From contig JAEZKP010000104.1 in NCBI GenBank assembly GCA_023436145.1, positions 1 to 64,000 of the forward strand: a stretch of DNA of 64,000 nucleotides, written 5' to 3'. The notes under the pieces are model-generated. The model saw nothing but the letters and a program-made list of their open reading frames with translations, ran no database searches and was not told where the DNA came from. Position 1 is the first letter of the stretch. Each line of letters begins with the position of its first letter. The stretch comes from Fibrobacterota bacterium. Its GTDB lineage: Bacteria; Fibrobacterota; Chitinivibrionia; Chitinivibrionales; Chitinispirillaceae. The position numbers and the translations under genes were made by a program. Positions 35,776 through 43,733 of the stretch are shown piece by piece.

Positions 35776-35942
35776 ACACCGGTTCTCTCTGGTTATGCCC
35801 ACATCTACCATAAAGCAATAATATAATTTCCTCACACCTTCGAATAATAACTATTTTACAAAAGGTGGATTATATATATAAAGAGGTATCGGTAAGAGCT
35901 TTTGCGCTTTGTTAATTTTTTTGTAAATTACAATGAACTTCA

Positions 35943-35998
35943 GGATACCGGTTGCTTTGCAATAAAGCCGGCTCCGGGACCCTAAAGCGGTACCTCCC
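35943..35998. other. GC-rich structured intergenic element
   Basis: A GC-rich island in an AT-rich spacer. CCGG..CTTT and AAAGCCGG can pair around GCAAT (35949-35972), GGATACCGG and GCGGTACC can close an outer helix, and GGTACC and CCGGGACCC add symmetry. It lies immediately after the nucleoid protein stop on the minus strand and upstream of the small gene at 35566. It could be a terminator-like structure or a structured RNA; no known riboswitch consensus was matched. Confidence 0.3.
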
Positions 35999-37003
35999 CT
36001 ACAACTCCTCTCTGATCCTCTCTGTTTCTATAATAATCACATCTTTCTCCCCGTTCTGACCATAACTAAGCTGAATTGTAGATGCAGCCTGCTCATCAAA
36101 GTAGATGGTTATCCCCTCTGAGGTCTTTATCTTTCTTTTTCTGGAAACAGCAGATGCAGCCTGTTTATCCAGAAAAAACTGCTCATTTTCCAGCTCCCCT
36201 CTTTTCAAACAGGAACGATAGGTGTTTCGAATAGAATCATTAGCATAAGGTCCAAAGACCTGCTCAAAAAACTCTTCATCATCAAAGCTGTCCTGATTTC
36301 TGAGGAATTGATCGGTGCGCTGCTGCACCTCTTTACTGAATTCCCGTGGAAGCTCATCGATATGTTTTTTAGAAGTATTTTTTACCACTTCCCATAAGGA
36401 TTGTGTCTTCTCCCTTTCACTTTTTTTTCTGCGCACATTCAAAAAACCCTGGAAAAATCCAGATATTCCCGCACGAACATTTCTATCTATAACCATGACC
36501 ACAGGATTCTCCTCTGACATATCAATCAAAGCCGCTTTCTGCATTGCATCTGCAGAACCGGTAAAGGTATCGGTCACACTCTCCAGGATCACTTTAGATC
36601 CATTTTTAGAATACTTTAATACCTCTTCATGTTCATATTTGATAATTGCAAATAGCTCTTTTTCCAGTGTAGAAAGCTTAATCAGAATCATAACTCCTTT
36701 TTTGATTCTTTTATCATCCAGCCCGTGTGCATGAAAATCTACAGCCAGTTGTCGCGATAGCTCCAGAAATTGAGAAGAATCATTACGAATCGACTCTAAC
36801 AGTGTACAAACACCAGCCTGGGGATTAAATTCAAACGCTGTCCCTTTGAGAATACTTTTAACCCGCTCAAGAAAGAAAGACTCATATTCTCCAATCTCGA
36901 TCTCATCCAAGAAAATTGGTTCAGGTTCTCCTTGATGAACCACATGAAAAATGAACCTGGTGATTCGCAATGCTGCAAGCTGTTCTTTATTCAGTTCTAT
37001 CAC
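35999..37003 (-). CDS. nucleoid-associated protein (NdpA/YejK-like)
   Basis: A 334-residue soluble protein. ITRFIFHVVHQGEPEPIFLD at the start, a FFLERVKSIL helix, then QLAVDFHAHGLDDKRIKKGVMILI and KAALIDMSEENPVVMVIDRN follow the order of features in the 37-kDa nucleoid-associated protein family (YejK/NdpA). In E. coli that protein copurifies with the nucleoid; its job is not well defined. The start is a GTG with AAAGG rather far upstream. It is monocistronic. Assignment is from pattern memory, not a search. Confidence 0.68.
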   Translation of the reverse strand: MIELNKEQLAALRITRFIFHVVHQGEPEPIFLDEIEIGEYESFFLERVKSILKGTAFEFNPQAGVCTLLESIRNDSSQFLELSRQLAVDFHAHGLDDKRIKKGVMILIKLSTLEKELFAIIKYEHEEVLKYSKNGSKVILESVTDTFTGSADAMQKAALIDMSEENPVVMVIDRNVRAGISGFFQGFLNVRRKKSEREKTQSLWEVVKNTSKKHIDELPREFSKEVQQRTDQFLRNQDSFDDEEFFEQVFGPYANDSIRNTYRSCLKRGELENEQFFLDKQAASAVSRKRKIKTSEGITIYFDEQAASTIQLSYGQNGEKDVIIIETERIREEL

Positions 37004-37152
37004 AGTATCAGGACCTTTCCGCTAAAAAATGAAAAATAAATATCTAATATACCTCATATATTAAAAACCTGCATGGAAAGTAAATAAAGAGGATTATAAC
37101 CGGTTAAAAACTGCAGTGATATTAAGAATAGAATATGAATAAAATCTGGATG

Positions 37153-37183
37153 GAAAAACGGGTCCGGGAAAGAATCCGGACCC
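37153..37183 (-). terminator. rho-independent terminator of the acyl-CoA synthetase operon
   Basis: An 8-bp GC-rich stem (GGGTCCGG 37160-37167 with 37176-37183), 8-nt loop, then a run of five T on the minus strand. It ends the transcript that begins at the sigma-54 promoter near 40710. Confidence 0.82.
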
Positions 37184-37200
37184 AAAACAAAGAAGTCGAC

Positions 37201-39324
37201 TTATTTTGCAGACAGTGTCATACGACCATCAACAGCAGTTGATTCAGATGAGCTGGGAAATGCCATAAACGGATTTATATCCATCTCCTTAATTTCAGGA
37301 AAATCAATCGCTAACTGACTAATCCTCACAATAGTATCTGCTATAGCCTCAACAGCTACCGGTTTCTGACCACGATACCCGGAAAGTAAAGGAAAAGTCT
37401 TAATCTGCCTGATCATCGCAAGAGCATCATCATCACTTACCGGAGCAAGTGCGAACCTCACATCTTTCAGTAGTTCTACAAAGATTCCACCCATTCCAAA
37501 CATCACCATCGGTCCAAACTGCGGATCACGGGTAAGCCCGATGATGATCTCTTTACTTCCAGGATTTGACATTTTTTCAATGTAAACACCGGTTATGCGG
37601 GCATTTGGCACATTGGTTTTAATCTTACTTATCATCGCAGAATATGCTTCAGCTACCTGCGCAGATGTCTTCAGATGAAGCATCACTCCACCCACATCCG
37701 ATTTATGAATAATATCTGGAGAAACAATCTTCATAGCGATAGGATAACCGATCTTCTCAGCTTCTTTTGCAGCTTCTTCTGCGCTTGTAACCAACGCACC
37801 AGCTGGGGTATTAATACCATAGGCTCGCAAAATTTTCTTGGTATCACTCTCATTAATCTGAACCTGACCAGCAGCTCTGTATTTTTCGATAATTGCTGAA
37901 ACCGTGGCACGATCACTGGTAATTTCTCTGGTTTCCACAGAGGGCTGTTTTTTCCATTCAGCATAACCTACCATGGCTTTTAGCGCATTAACTGTCTTTT
38001 CCGGGGAACGGTAATCTGCCAATCCATGAGCCAGCATAAAATCTCTGGCAGGTGTAACATCCACCCCTCCCATAAAACAAGCCAGCACCGGTTTAGATTT
38101 GTTAATGGTTTTACAAAGAACCTGTGCTGTTTCCATCGATTTGGTAACCGCCTGAGGCGTAAGTAAAATAATAATAGAATCCACATTAGGATCTTGTTGC
38201 AAGATTTCCAGAGCTTTCGCATAACGGATGGGATCTGCATCTCCCAGAACATCGACTGGATTCTTCACACTTGCAGCCTTGGGAAGAAAAGCTTTGAGCT
38301 CCTCAGTAGTAGATGACGACAATTCTGCCATGGTCAAACCAGCTAATTCTATAGCATCAGTAGTCATAATCCCAGGACCACCCGCATTGGTAATGACTGC
38401 CACTCTTCTTCCTTTAGGTAAAGGTTGAGAGTTAAATGCAGTTGCATACTCAAACATCTGCTCATAGGTCTGAACACGAATAACACCGCATTTATTAAAT
38501 GCCGTCTCATATGCAATATCTGCCCCAGCAAGACTGCCGGTATGAGATGAAGCTGCTTTTGAACCGGATTTGGTCACCCCGGATTTAAACATGATAATCG
38601 GTTTTTTTGCAGAGACTTTTTTGGCTATTTTTACAAATTCCTGTCCGTTATCTATACTTTCCAGATAACAGACAATAACTTTAGTATCTTCATCATCAGC
38701 AAGCGATTCGAGTATTTCGCGTTCAGTCAGTCCAGCCTTGTTCCCTATGCTCAACATCTTTGACAGCCCGAACCCTCTTTCAGCAGCACGATCCAAAACC
38801 GCAGAACAGAGTGCACCAGATTGAGAAATGAAAGCGATGGTATCTTTTTTAGGCCATTTGTTTCCAAAAGACAAATCCAGATTAAACTGAGTGTTTAGAT
38901 GGCCCAAACAGTTGGGTCCCAGAAGATATACACCAGAACTTTCGCACAAAGCAGCCAGTTGATTCTCCAGCTCCGCCCCTTCATGGTCCTGTTCCTTAAA
39001 TCCAGCAGTTATCACAGTAATTGCCTTTGCACCTTTTGCAATTGAACCCTTAACCGCATCCATCACAGCTTTTCTAGGTACTACGATGACACTCTGATCA
39101 ATTGTGCCGCTGAATTCCTCCAGTGACTTGTAATTTTTAATATCAAGTATACTGTCAGCGGTGGGATTAACCGGCACGATTTTTCCCTGATATCCGGATC
39201 GCTTCAGATTAAAAAGGACCTTGTAACCTACCTTATCGGGATTCTGTGATGCTCCAATAATGGCAACAGCCTTCGGCTCATAAAGCGGTTTCAGTTTTTT
39301 GGCTTCATCAATGGATTCTGACAT
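37201..39324 (-). CDS. acyl/acetyl-CoA synthetase (ADP-forming), fused subunits
   Basis: A 707-residue single-chain ADP-forming acyl-CoA synthetase. It converts acyl-CoA, ADP and phosphate to acid, CoA and ATP (or the reverse). The CoA-binding Rossmann domain is at 12-130 (VAIIGASQNPDKVGY, LGPNCLG 135-141). The catalytic phospho-His261 lies in SSHTGSLAGAD. An ATP-grasp (beta) domain spans about 490-690 with GYPIAMKIVSPDIIHKSDVG. GGAG precedes the ATG. It starts 15 bases after the M20-like gene, so the two form one operon. The organic acid used cannot be deduced, but the XylR-type regulator upstream suggests an inducible, possibly aromatic or branched, acyl substrate. Confidence 0.92.
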   Translation of the reverse strand: MSESIDEAKKLKPLYEPKAVAIIGASQNPDKVGYKVLFNLKRSGYQGKIVPVNPTADSILDIKNYKSLEEFSGTIDQSVIVVPRKAVMDAVKGSIAKGAKAITVITAGFKEQDHEGAELENQLAALCESSGVYLLGPNCLGHLNTQFNLDLSFGNKWPKKDTIAFISQSGALCSAVLDRAAERGFGLSKMLSIGNKAGLTEREILESLADDEDTKVIVCYLESIDNGQEFVKIAKKVSAKKPIIMFKSGVTKSGSKAASSHTGSLAGADIAYETAFNKCGVIRVQTYEQMFEYATAFNSQPLPKGRRVAVITNAGGPGIMTTDAIELAGLTMAELSSSTTEELKAFLPKAASVKNPVDVLGDADPIRYAKALEILQQDPNVDSIIILLTPQAVTKSMETAQVLCKTINKSKPVLACFMGGVDVTPARDFMLAHGLADYRSPEKTVNALKAMVGYAEWKKQPSVETREITSDRATVSAIIEKYRAAGQVQINESDTKKILRAYGINTPAGALVTSAEEAAKEAEKIGYPIAMKIVSPDIIHKSDVGGVMLHLKTSAQVAEAYSAMISKIKTNVPNARITGVYIEKMSNPGSKEIIIGLTRDPQFGPMVMFGMGGIFVELLKDVRFALAPVSDDDALAMIRQIKTFPLLSGYRGQKPVAVEAIADTIVRISQLAIDFPEIKEMDINPFMAFPSSSESTAVDGRMTLSAK

Positions 39325-39339
39325 GAAAATTAACTCCTG

Positions 39340-40545
39340 TTATTGCTGTAATTTATGGTTGGTTTCGTTATTACCAGACGAAGGGACACTGAGTAAACGG
39401 TGTGCAATCACCGATGTGCCAAAAAAGGCTTCATTAAGGTCCTTGACTTCCACATAATCCTCAGGACTGCGGCACATGCTGCCCGGACCATATCCTATTG
39501 TGGGGATCGCATATTCATTTACTAATACACTACCCGCAGTGCCCATCCCCAGACGGTTAAGCTGCCAGGTTCCTCCCTTTATTTTACAATCTGCAGCTCT
39601 TAATGCAAGTCTTGCCTCTTCAAAAAAGCTGTTAAGCGGATCAGTCATCCAGGGAACAGAGACCTGTCGAACTTTTAGAATGGAACCGTCCTCTTCAGTT
39701 ATATTCCGCCTTTTAATGCCGGTTGATATCAGTCTTACGTCGAATTGTTTACATATAAAACGTGCGGTTTCCCTGTACCTTCTTAACAGAATTACAGGTT
39801 CGCTCTTATCTCGCAATCTCTGCATTATAGAAATCACACACCGCGAACCCTGCTTATCACTGCTGTATTCAGGATCACTGACAGATACCTCTTCTAATAA
39901 TTCCTCTGAACCGGGAGAAGAGCTTTTATTGAGAAAGAGGTATAACTCCTTTACGCAGGCTTCAACCCGGGTATTGTCACCTGAAAGAATCAACTCAATA
40001 CAGATCCACCCATCATGTCCGTAATAAAGTCCTAAGTCTGTAGGCTCTCCCAGTAAAGCAAAAGAAGGCTTTAGTCCAATCGATGGCAGCGTCTCCTTGA
40101 GGAATTGACGAACCCCGGCACTGCATCCACTCTGCTGAGCCACAGTAGCAACCAGAATCAGATTCCCATACATGGGAAAACATTCTTTAAGCAAACGCCC
40201 GGCAAACATCTGAGCAGCCAATCCGCCCTTACAATCCGAAGCTCCAACCCCATAGAGCCTCCCATCCTCCATGCCAGTCTTCTGTGTTTTCGAATCAGAA
40301 TATGTATCCAGGTGAGAAACCAAAAGCAGCGTCGGATTGTAGTTCCTGCCAAATATACAGCCCACCACATTACCAACATTATCCTTGAAAACCCGGTCAT
40401 AACCAAGAGTATCAAGAGCAGAAATGACTGTATCTGCCATCCTGGTCTCAGAAAAACTGGGACTGGATATTGCTACCAATTTATCTGTAAGTCTGTGGAG
40501 ATCCGGTTCCAGAACGGATGCTTTTTGCCGAAGTAAGAAATACAT
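39340..40545 (-). CDS. M20-family metallopeptidase-like protein, degenerate active site
   Basis: A 401-residue M20 (ArgE/DapE/YgeY-like) protein. Zn1 ligands are kept: His78 in SHLDT, Asp104 in GASDCKGG and Glu167 in LLGEPTD. The general base and bridging Glu of the usual EE pair are Gln137-Gln138 (VAQQSG), and the last His ligand (normally AHxPxEY) is Arg359 in CRSPEDY. So the second metal site and catalytic base are lost together while the fold is otherwise intact. It could be an inactive ligand-binding protein or an enzyme with other chemistry. It is the first gene after the sigma-54 promoter, 15 bases before the acyl-CoA synthetase. Confidence 0.8.
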   Translation of the reverse strand: MYFLLRQKASVLEPDLHRLTDKLVAISSPSFSETRMADTVISALDTLGYDRVFKDNVGNVVGCIFGRNYNPTLLLVSHLDTYSDSKTQKTGMEDGRLYGVGASDCKGGLAAQMFAGRLLKECFPMYGNLILVATVAQQSGCSAGVRQFLKETLPSIGLKPSFALLGEPTDLGLYYGHDGWICIELILSGDNTRVEACVKELYLFLNKSSSPGSEELLEEVSVSDPEYSSDKQGSRCVISIMQRLRDKSEPVILLRRYRETARFICKQFDVRLISTGIKRRNITEEDGSILKVRQVSVPWMTDPLNSFFEEARLALRAADCKIKGGTWQLNRLGMGTAGSVLVNEYAIPTIGYGPGSMCRSPEDYVEVKDLNEAFFGTSVIAHRLLSVPSSGNNETNHKLQQ

Positions 40546-40573
40546 GTAATTATTATCCGTCTCTCCAATTATT

Positions 40574-40612
40574 TTGTTTCAAATGTTCTGAACTGATACA
40601 TTTTTGAAACAA
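40574..40612 (-). other. inverted repeat in the leader of the M20-like gene
   Basis: A perfect 10-bp inverted repeat, TTGTTTCAAA and TTTGAAACAA, separated by 19 bases. It falls between the predicted transcription start (near 40698) and the M20-like start codon. It could be an RNA hairpin or an additional protein site; the half-site TTTCAAA resembles the half-sites of the enhancer repeats. Confidence 0.45.
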
Positions 40613-40709
40613 GACTATTTTTTGTTACCAAATTAGTACTCTATCACGCAGATAAGTACGGTTTCCAAGTATTAGCAGTTAAACCGGTTCTTAAAACGCT
40701 TAAAAACAG

Positions 40710-40725
40710 TGCAAATATCGGGCCA
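40710..40725 (-). promoter_or_regulatory. sigma-54 (-24/-12) promoter of the M20-acyl-CoA synthetase operon
   Basis: Minus-strand TGGCCCGATATTTGCA matches the TGGCACG-N4-TTGCW consensus with a single mismatch and the exact GG-N10-GC spacing. A sigma-54 activator gene lies divergently and tandem repeats sit upstream at enhancer distance. The predicted start is near 40698, giving a leader of about 150 bases. Confidence 0.82.
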
Positions 40726-40775
40726 ATTCTTCTATTCTTCATACAGGATTCCTGGTTAATGTTTTTACAACAGTG

Positions 40776-40837
40776 GTATTTCAAAATGAAATAGTTGTAT
40801 TTTAATTTTGAAATAGTGTATTTTCATTATGAAATAC
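40776..40837. promoter_or_regulatory. three tandem palindromic repeats, predicted activator-binding enhancer
   Basis: Three copies of a 20-21 bp unit with consensus GTATTTYAnnnTGAAATA: 40776-40795, 40797-40817 and 40818-40837, in exact 21-base phase. Each unit is itself an inverted repeat. They lie about 80-140 bases upstream of the sigma-54 start and 23-84 bases upstream of the activator gene. That is the position for both enhancer activation of the operon and autoregulation of the activator. Confidence 0.75.
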
Positions 40838-40859
40838 TTCTTAATCATCCGGATTTTCT

Positions 40860-42473
40860 ATGTTTGCCAACGATCTGCATCTTTCGGAAATTGTTGAATT
40901 CAATGAGGGAGAAATCAATCTTCAGGGCAGAAGACTATTACTGCACGATCTGCATGCCATCTCAGAGCTGAAAGATGACCTGATGGAAATGGTGGGAATT
41001 GAACAAACCAGAAAAGTCCTAACCCGATTCGGATACTGGTGGGGTAAAGCAGATGCAGCGGCTATGAAGCGCATCTTTAAATGGAATTCTATTGAAGAAC
41101 TGCTGAAAGCAGGTCCCAGGATTCTGGCTCTGGCCGGAGCAACCAGAGCCGTAATCAAACATCTTACCGTAGAACCATTTCACATGGAAATTTTATTTCA
41201 TGAATCAGCAGAGGTCAACGAGGCTATCACTTCGCAGGAACCCGCAAAATATCCCACCTGTTGGATACTTTGTGGACATGCAAGCGGTTACGCCTCATAT
41301 TGCCTGAATCGGGAGATTTATTTTATTGAGGAACAATGCGTTTCCAAAGGAGAACATATCTGCCTGGCAAAAGGCCGGGAAAAGGAGTCCTGGGGTGAGC
41401 AATTCGATAGCCATCTTTCTATTTACGAATTAAAAGACATTCAAAACCGGGTCGAACAACTCTCTGAAAGCCTCCGGCGAAAATCCTCTCAACTGAATGA
41501 ACAAAGAAAAAACGCAATTGTAAAAAACCCGGCTCCATCTCCGGTAACTCAGCCTGAGATCCGAAGTACCTCCTATATGAGAGTGTTACACCTGGCAGAG
41601 CGGGTAGCCCCTTACGACTCAGCACTTTTAATCACCGGCGAAACCGGCACCGGTAAAGAGGTTCTGGCCCGTCATATTCACTCCCTATCCAACCGGCGCA
41701 ACAACACATTTCTCCCTATAAACTGTGGAGCTCTGCCGGAGTCGCTTCTGGAAAGTGAACTTTTCGGCCATACCGCAGGAGCCTTTACCGGTGCAAACCG
41801 GGAACGGGCAGGAATATTTGAAGATGCTGCAGGGGGAACTGTCTTTCTGGACGAAATCGGTGATATTTCCCCAGCCTTACAGGTAAAATTGCTCAGAGTA
41901 TTGCAGGAACATGAAATTGTCAGGGTTGGAGAAAACCGGGCCCGTGCAGTCGATGTAAGGATAATGGCTGCCACCAACCGCGATCTCCATCAGATGATTT
42001 TGCAGGACAAATTCAGAGAAGATTTATACTATAGGCTTGCAGTAGTGGAAATTCACACTCCCCCATTGCGGGAAAGAGTTGAGGATATATTGCCCTTAGC
42101 CAGACATTTCGTTAAAAATTTTGCCAACTCTTTGAAAATGCCACAATTACGGCTGGATGCATCCTGTCTGGATTACCTGCAGGAGTATAACTGGCCAGGT
42201 AATATCAGGGAACTTGAAAATGCAATTGAACGCGCCGCACTTCTTTGCACCGGTAATGTTATTTTACCGGAGAACCTCAGCTTGAGGTCCAATTACCTAA
42301 AGTATAGTGTTCCAGCCAGTAATGAAAAAAACACTCTCTCTTTGGAGCAGCTTGAGCAACGCCACATAACTTCAGTGCTCAAACTCACCCAGGGAAACCA
42401 ACGAAAAGCCTGTGAGATCCTGGGAATCAGCCCGGCAACTCTGTGGAGGAAACTGAAACACCAGAAAAGCTGA
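40860..42473 (+). CDS. sigma-54-dependent activator with XylR_N-V4R sensor domain
   Basis: A 537-residue enhancer-binding protein. Residues ~15-110 resemble the XylR N-terminal activator domain, ~110-175 the V4R ligand domain (CWILCGHASGYASYCL, GEHICLAKGREKE), and ~190-220 a short linker helix. The AAA+ domain has Walker A GETGTGKE (260-267), the sigma-54 loop GAFTGA (307-312) and Walker B GGTVFLDEIGD. The C-terminus is a Fis-type HTH (NQRKACEILGISPATLWRKL). Homologous regulators (XylR, DmpR) release AAA+ inhibition on binding aromatic effectors. It is divergent from the M20/acyl-CoA synthetase operon, with three operator-like repeats and a sigma-54 promoter between. The effector is unknown. 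Confidence 0.92.
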   Translation: MFANDLHLSEIVEFNEGEINLQGRRLLLHDLHAISELKDDLMEMVGIEQTRKVLTRFGYWWGKADAAAMKRIFKWNSIEELLKAGPRILALAGATRAVIKHLTVEPFHMEILFHESAEVNEAITSQEPAKYPTCWILCGHASGYASYCLNREIYFIEEQCVSKGEHICLAKGREKESWGEQFDSHLSIYELKDIQNRVEQLSESLRRKSSQLNEQRKNAIVKNPAPSPVTQPEIRSTSYMRVLHLAERVAPYDSALLITGETGTGKEVLARHIHSLSNRRNNTFLPINCGALPESLLESELFGHTAGAFTGANRERAGIFEDAAGGTVFLDEIGDISPALQVKLLRVLQEHEIVRVGENRARAVDVRIMAATNRDLHQMILQDKFREDLYYRLAVVEIHTPPLRERVEDILPLARHFVKNFANSLKMPQLRLDASCLDYLQEYNWPGNIRELENAIERAALLCTGNVILPENLSLRSNYLKYSVPASNEKNTLSLEQLEQRHITSVLKLTQGNQRKACEILGISPATLWRKLKHQKS

Positions 42474-42766
42474 AAACCAGAGCACTGTATACTCCTCTGG
42501 GAAATCACTATAAATATTGCCAGTTCCCTCTATAATCTATCGAGATTAAAGCATGTTCAAAGTAGTTTCTTGCCTGAGTTGGCATCCACTTACCTTCCTT
42601 AAAAAACATTAACCATCAATAAACTCATAAAAATTATTAAAACATTAAGTTGCGATCCCCTTGCAAGGCATCTTATATTGTAAAATCACCGAAATTTTTA
42701 ACAGGCAAATACGAATTTTACCACAACAGATTTCCAGCTGTTTTTCATCTAATCAAAGAGTAGGAA

Positions 42767-43621
42767 ATGTCAGAACCTCAAAACACCAGGAACAAAGAAA
42801 ATATTCAGAGCCTAAAAACTGACGATTCAAAAAGAGATGGACATGCGGAACCAGACCAGGAGATATGGAACCGTTTCTGGCGAAACAAAAAAGAGATCGA
42901 CAAAGTCTATCCATCCTCACCCTCCGTACTTAACACAATAACACGGAAACTCGATGTGAAAGGAATGAGGATTCTGGAAGTGGGAGCAGGCTCTGGCAGA
43001 GATAGTTTAGAGCTGACTCGCTTAGGTGCTCAGGTAACCGTACTTGATTTCGCCCAGGAAAGTCTTGAAATCATAAGTAAACTTAAAGAAGAGCATAATA
43101 TTGATAAAAATCAACTTTGCCTGATCCGTGCAGATGCATTTCATACTCCATATCCGGATGGAACGTTTGATCTGGTATTCCACCAGGGCCTCGCCGAACA
43201 TTTTCACGATCCACTACCTCTGCTAAAGGAAAATTACCGTATAACCAAACCTGGTGGTTACTGTCTTTGCGATGTACCACAGACCTTTCACCTCTACACC
43301 ATCATAAAGAAGCTTTTGATTGCCATGGACAAATGGTTTGCTGGCTGGGAAACACAGATGAGTATGCCACAACTGAAAAGACTCATGGCCAGCGCAGGGT
43401 TTGAAATAATCTACAGCTATGGAGACTGGATGCGACCAAACCTGATCTGGCGCATTCTCAGGGAAATAGGGCTGAAATATGGGATTGAACTAACCAAATA
43501 TCCCCTGGAGGATACTTTGTATGCCAGAATTAAAGACAAACTTCTGGATTTCCTGTCAGACAAAAGCCCTGCTCACTGGACACAACTTTCGATAGGGATT
43601 CTGGGTCAAAAGCCAAAGTAA
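42767..43621 (+). CDS. class I SAM-dependent methyltransferase
   Basis: A 284-residue methyltransferase. Motif I is LEVGAGSGRDSLELTRLG, motif II VTVLDFAQESLE, motif III region FDLVFHQGLAEHF and then LKENYRITKPGGYCLCDVP. The N-terminal 40 residues are charged and probably flexible. The acceptor cannot be inferred. It is a lone gene with a small hairpin (43621-43640) right at its stop codon. Confidence 0.82.
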   Translation: MSEPQNTRNKENIQSLKTDDSKRDGHAEPDQEIWNRFWRNKKEIDKVYPSSPSVLNTITRKLDVKGMRILEVGAGSGRDSLELTRLGAQVTVLDFAQESLEIISKLKEEHNIDKNQLCLIRADAFHTPYPDGTFDLVFHQGLAEHFHDPLPLLKENYRITKPGGYCLCDVPQTFHLYTIIKKLLIAMDKWFAGWETQMSMPQLKRLMASAGFEIIYSYGDWMRPNLIWRILREIGLKYGIELTKYPLEDTLYARIKDKLLDFLSDKSPAHWTQLSIGILGQKPK

Positions 43622-43640
43622 GCAGATTATTCTATCTGCT
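43621..43640 (+). terminator. weak hairpin at the methyltransferase stop codon
   Basis: A 7-bp inverted repeat (AGCAGAT, loop TATTCT, ATCTGCT) begins at the last base of the stop codon. There is no T run, so only weak termination is expected. Confidence 0.35.
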
Positions 43641-43733
43641 GTCCTTTAGCTACAATGTAACCACCTACTGCTATTGCTCTTTTTATGCTGCCTGCACTGC
43701 TATCCAGTACTTGACGGCTGTAGCAGATATATT

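Noticed and set aside
35943..35998. c-di-GMP-I (GEMM) riboswitch
   Set aside because: GCAAAGC and CTAA-like words occur, but the GGGCAAACC block and the tetraloop/receptor layout are absent; kept only as an unexplained structured element.
40776..40837. CRISPR or satellite repeat
   Set aside because: Only three copies, no spacers, each unit palindromic and placed at enhancer distance from a sigma-54 promoter; an operator cluster explains it better.
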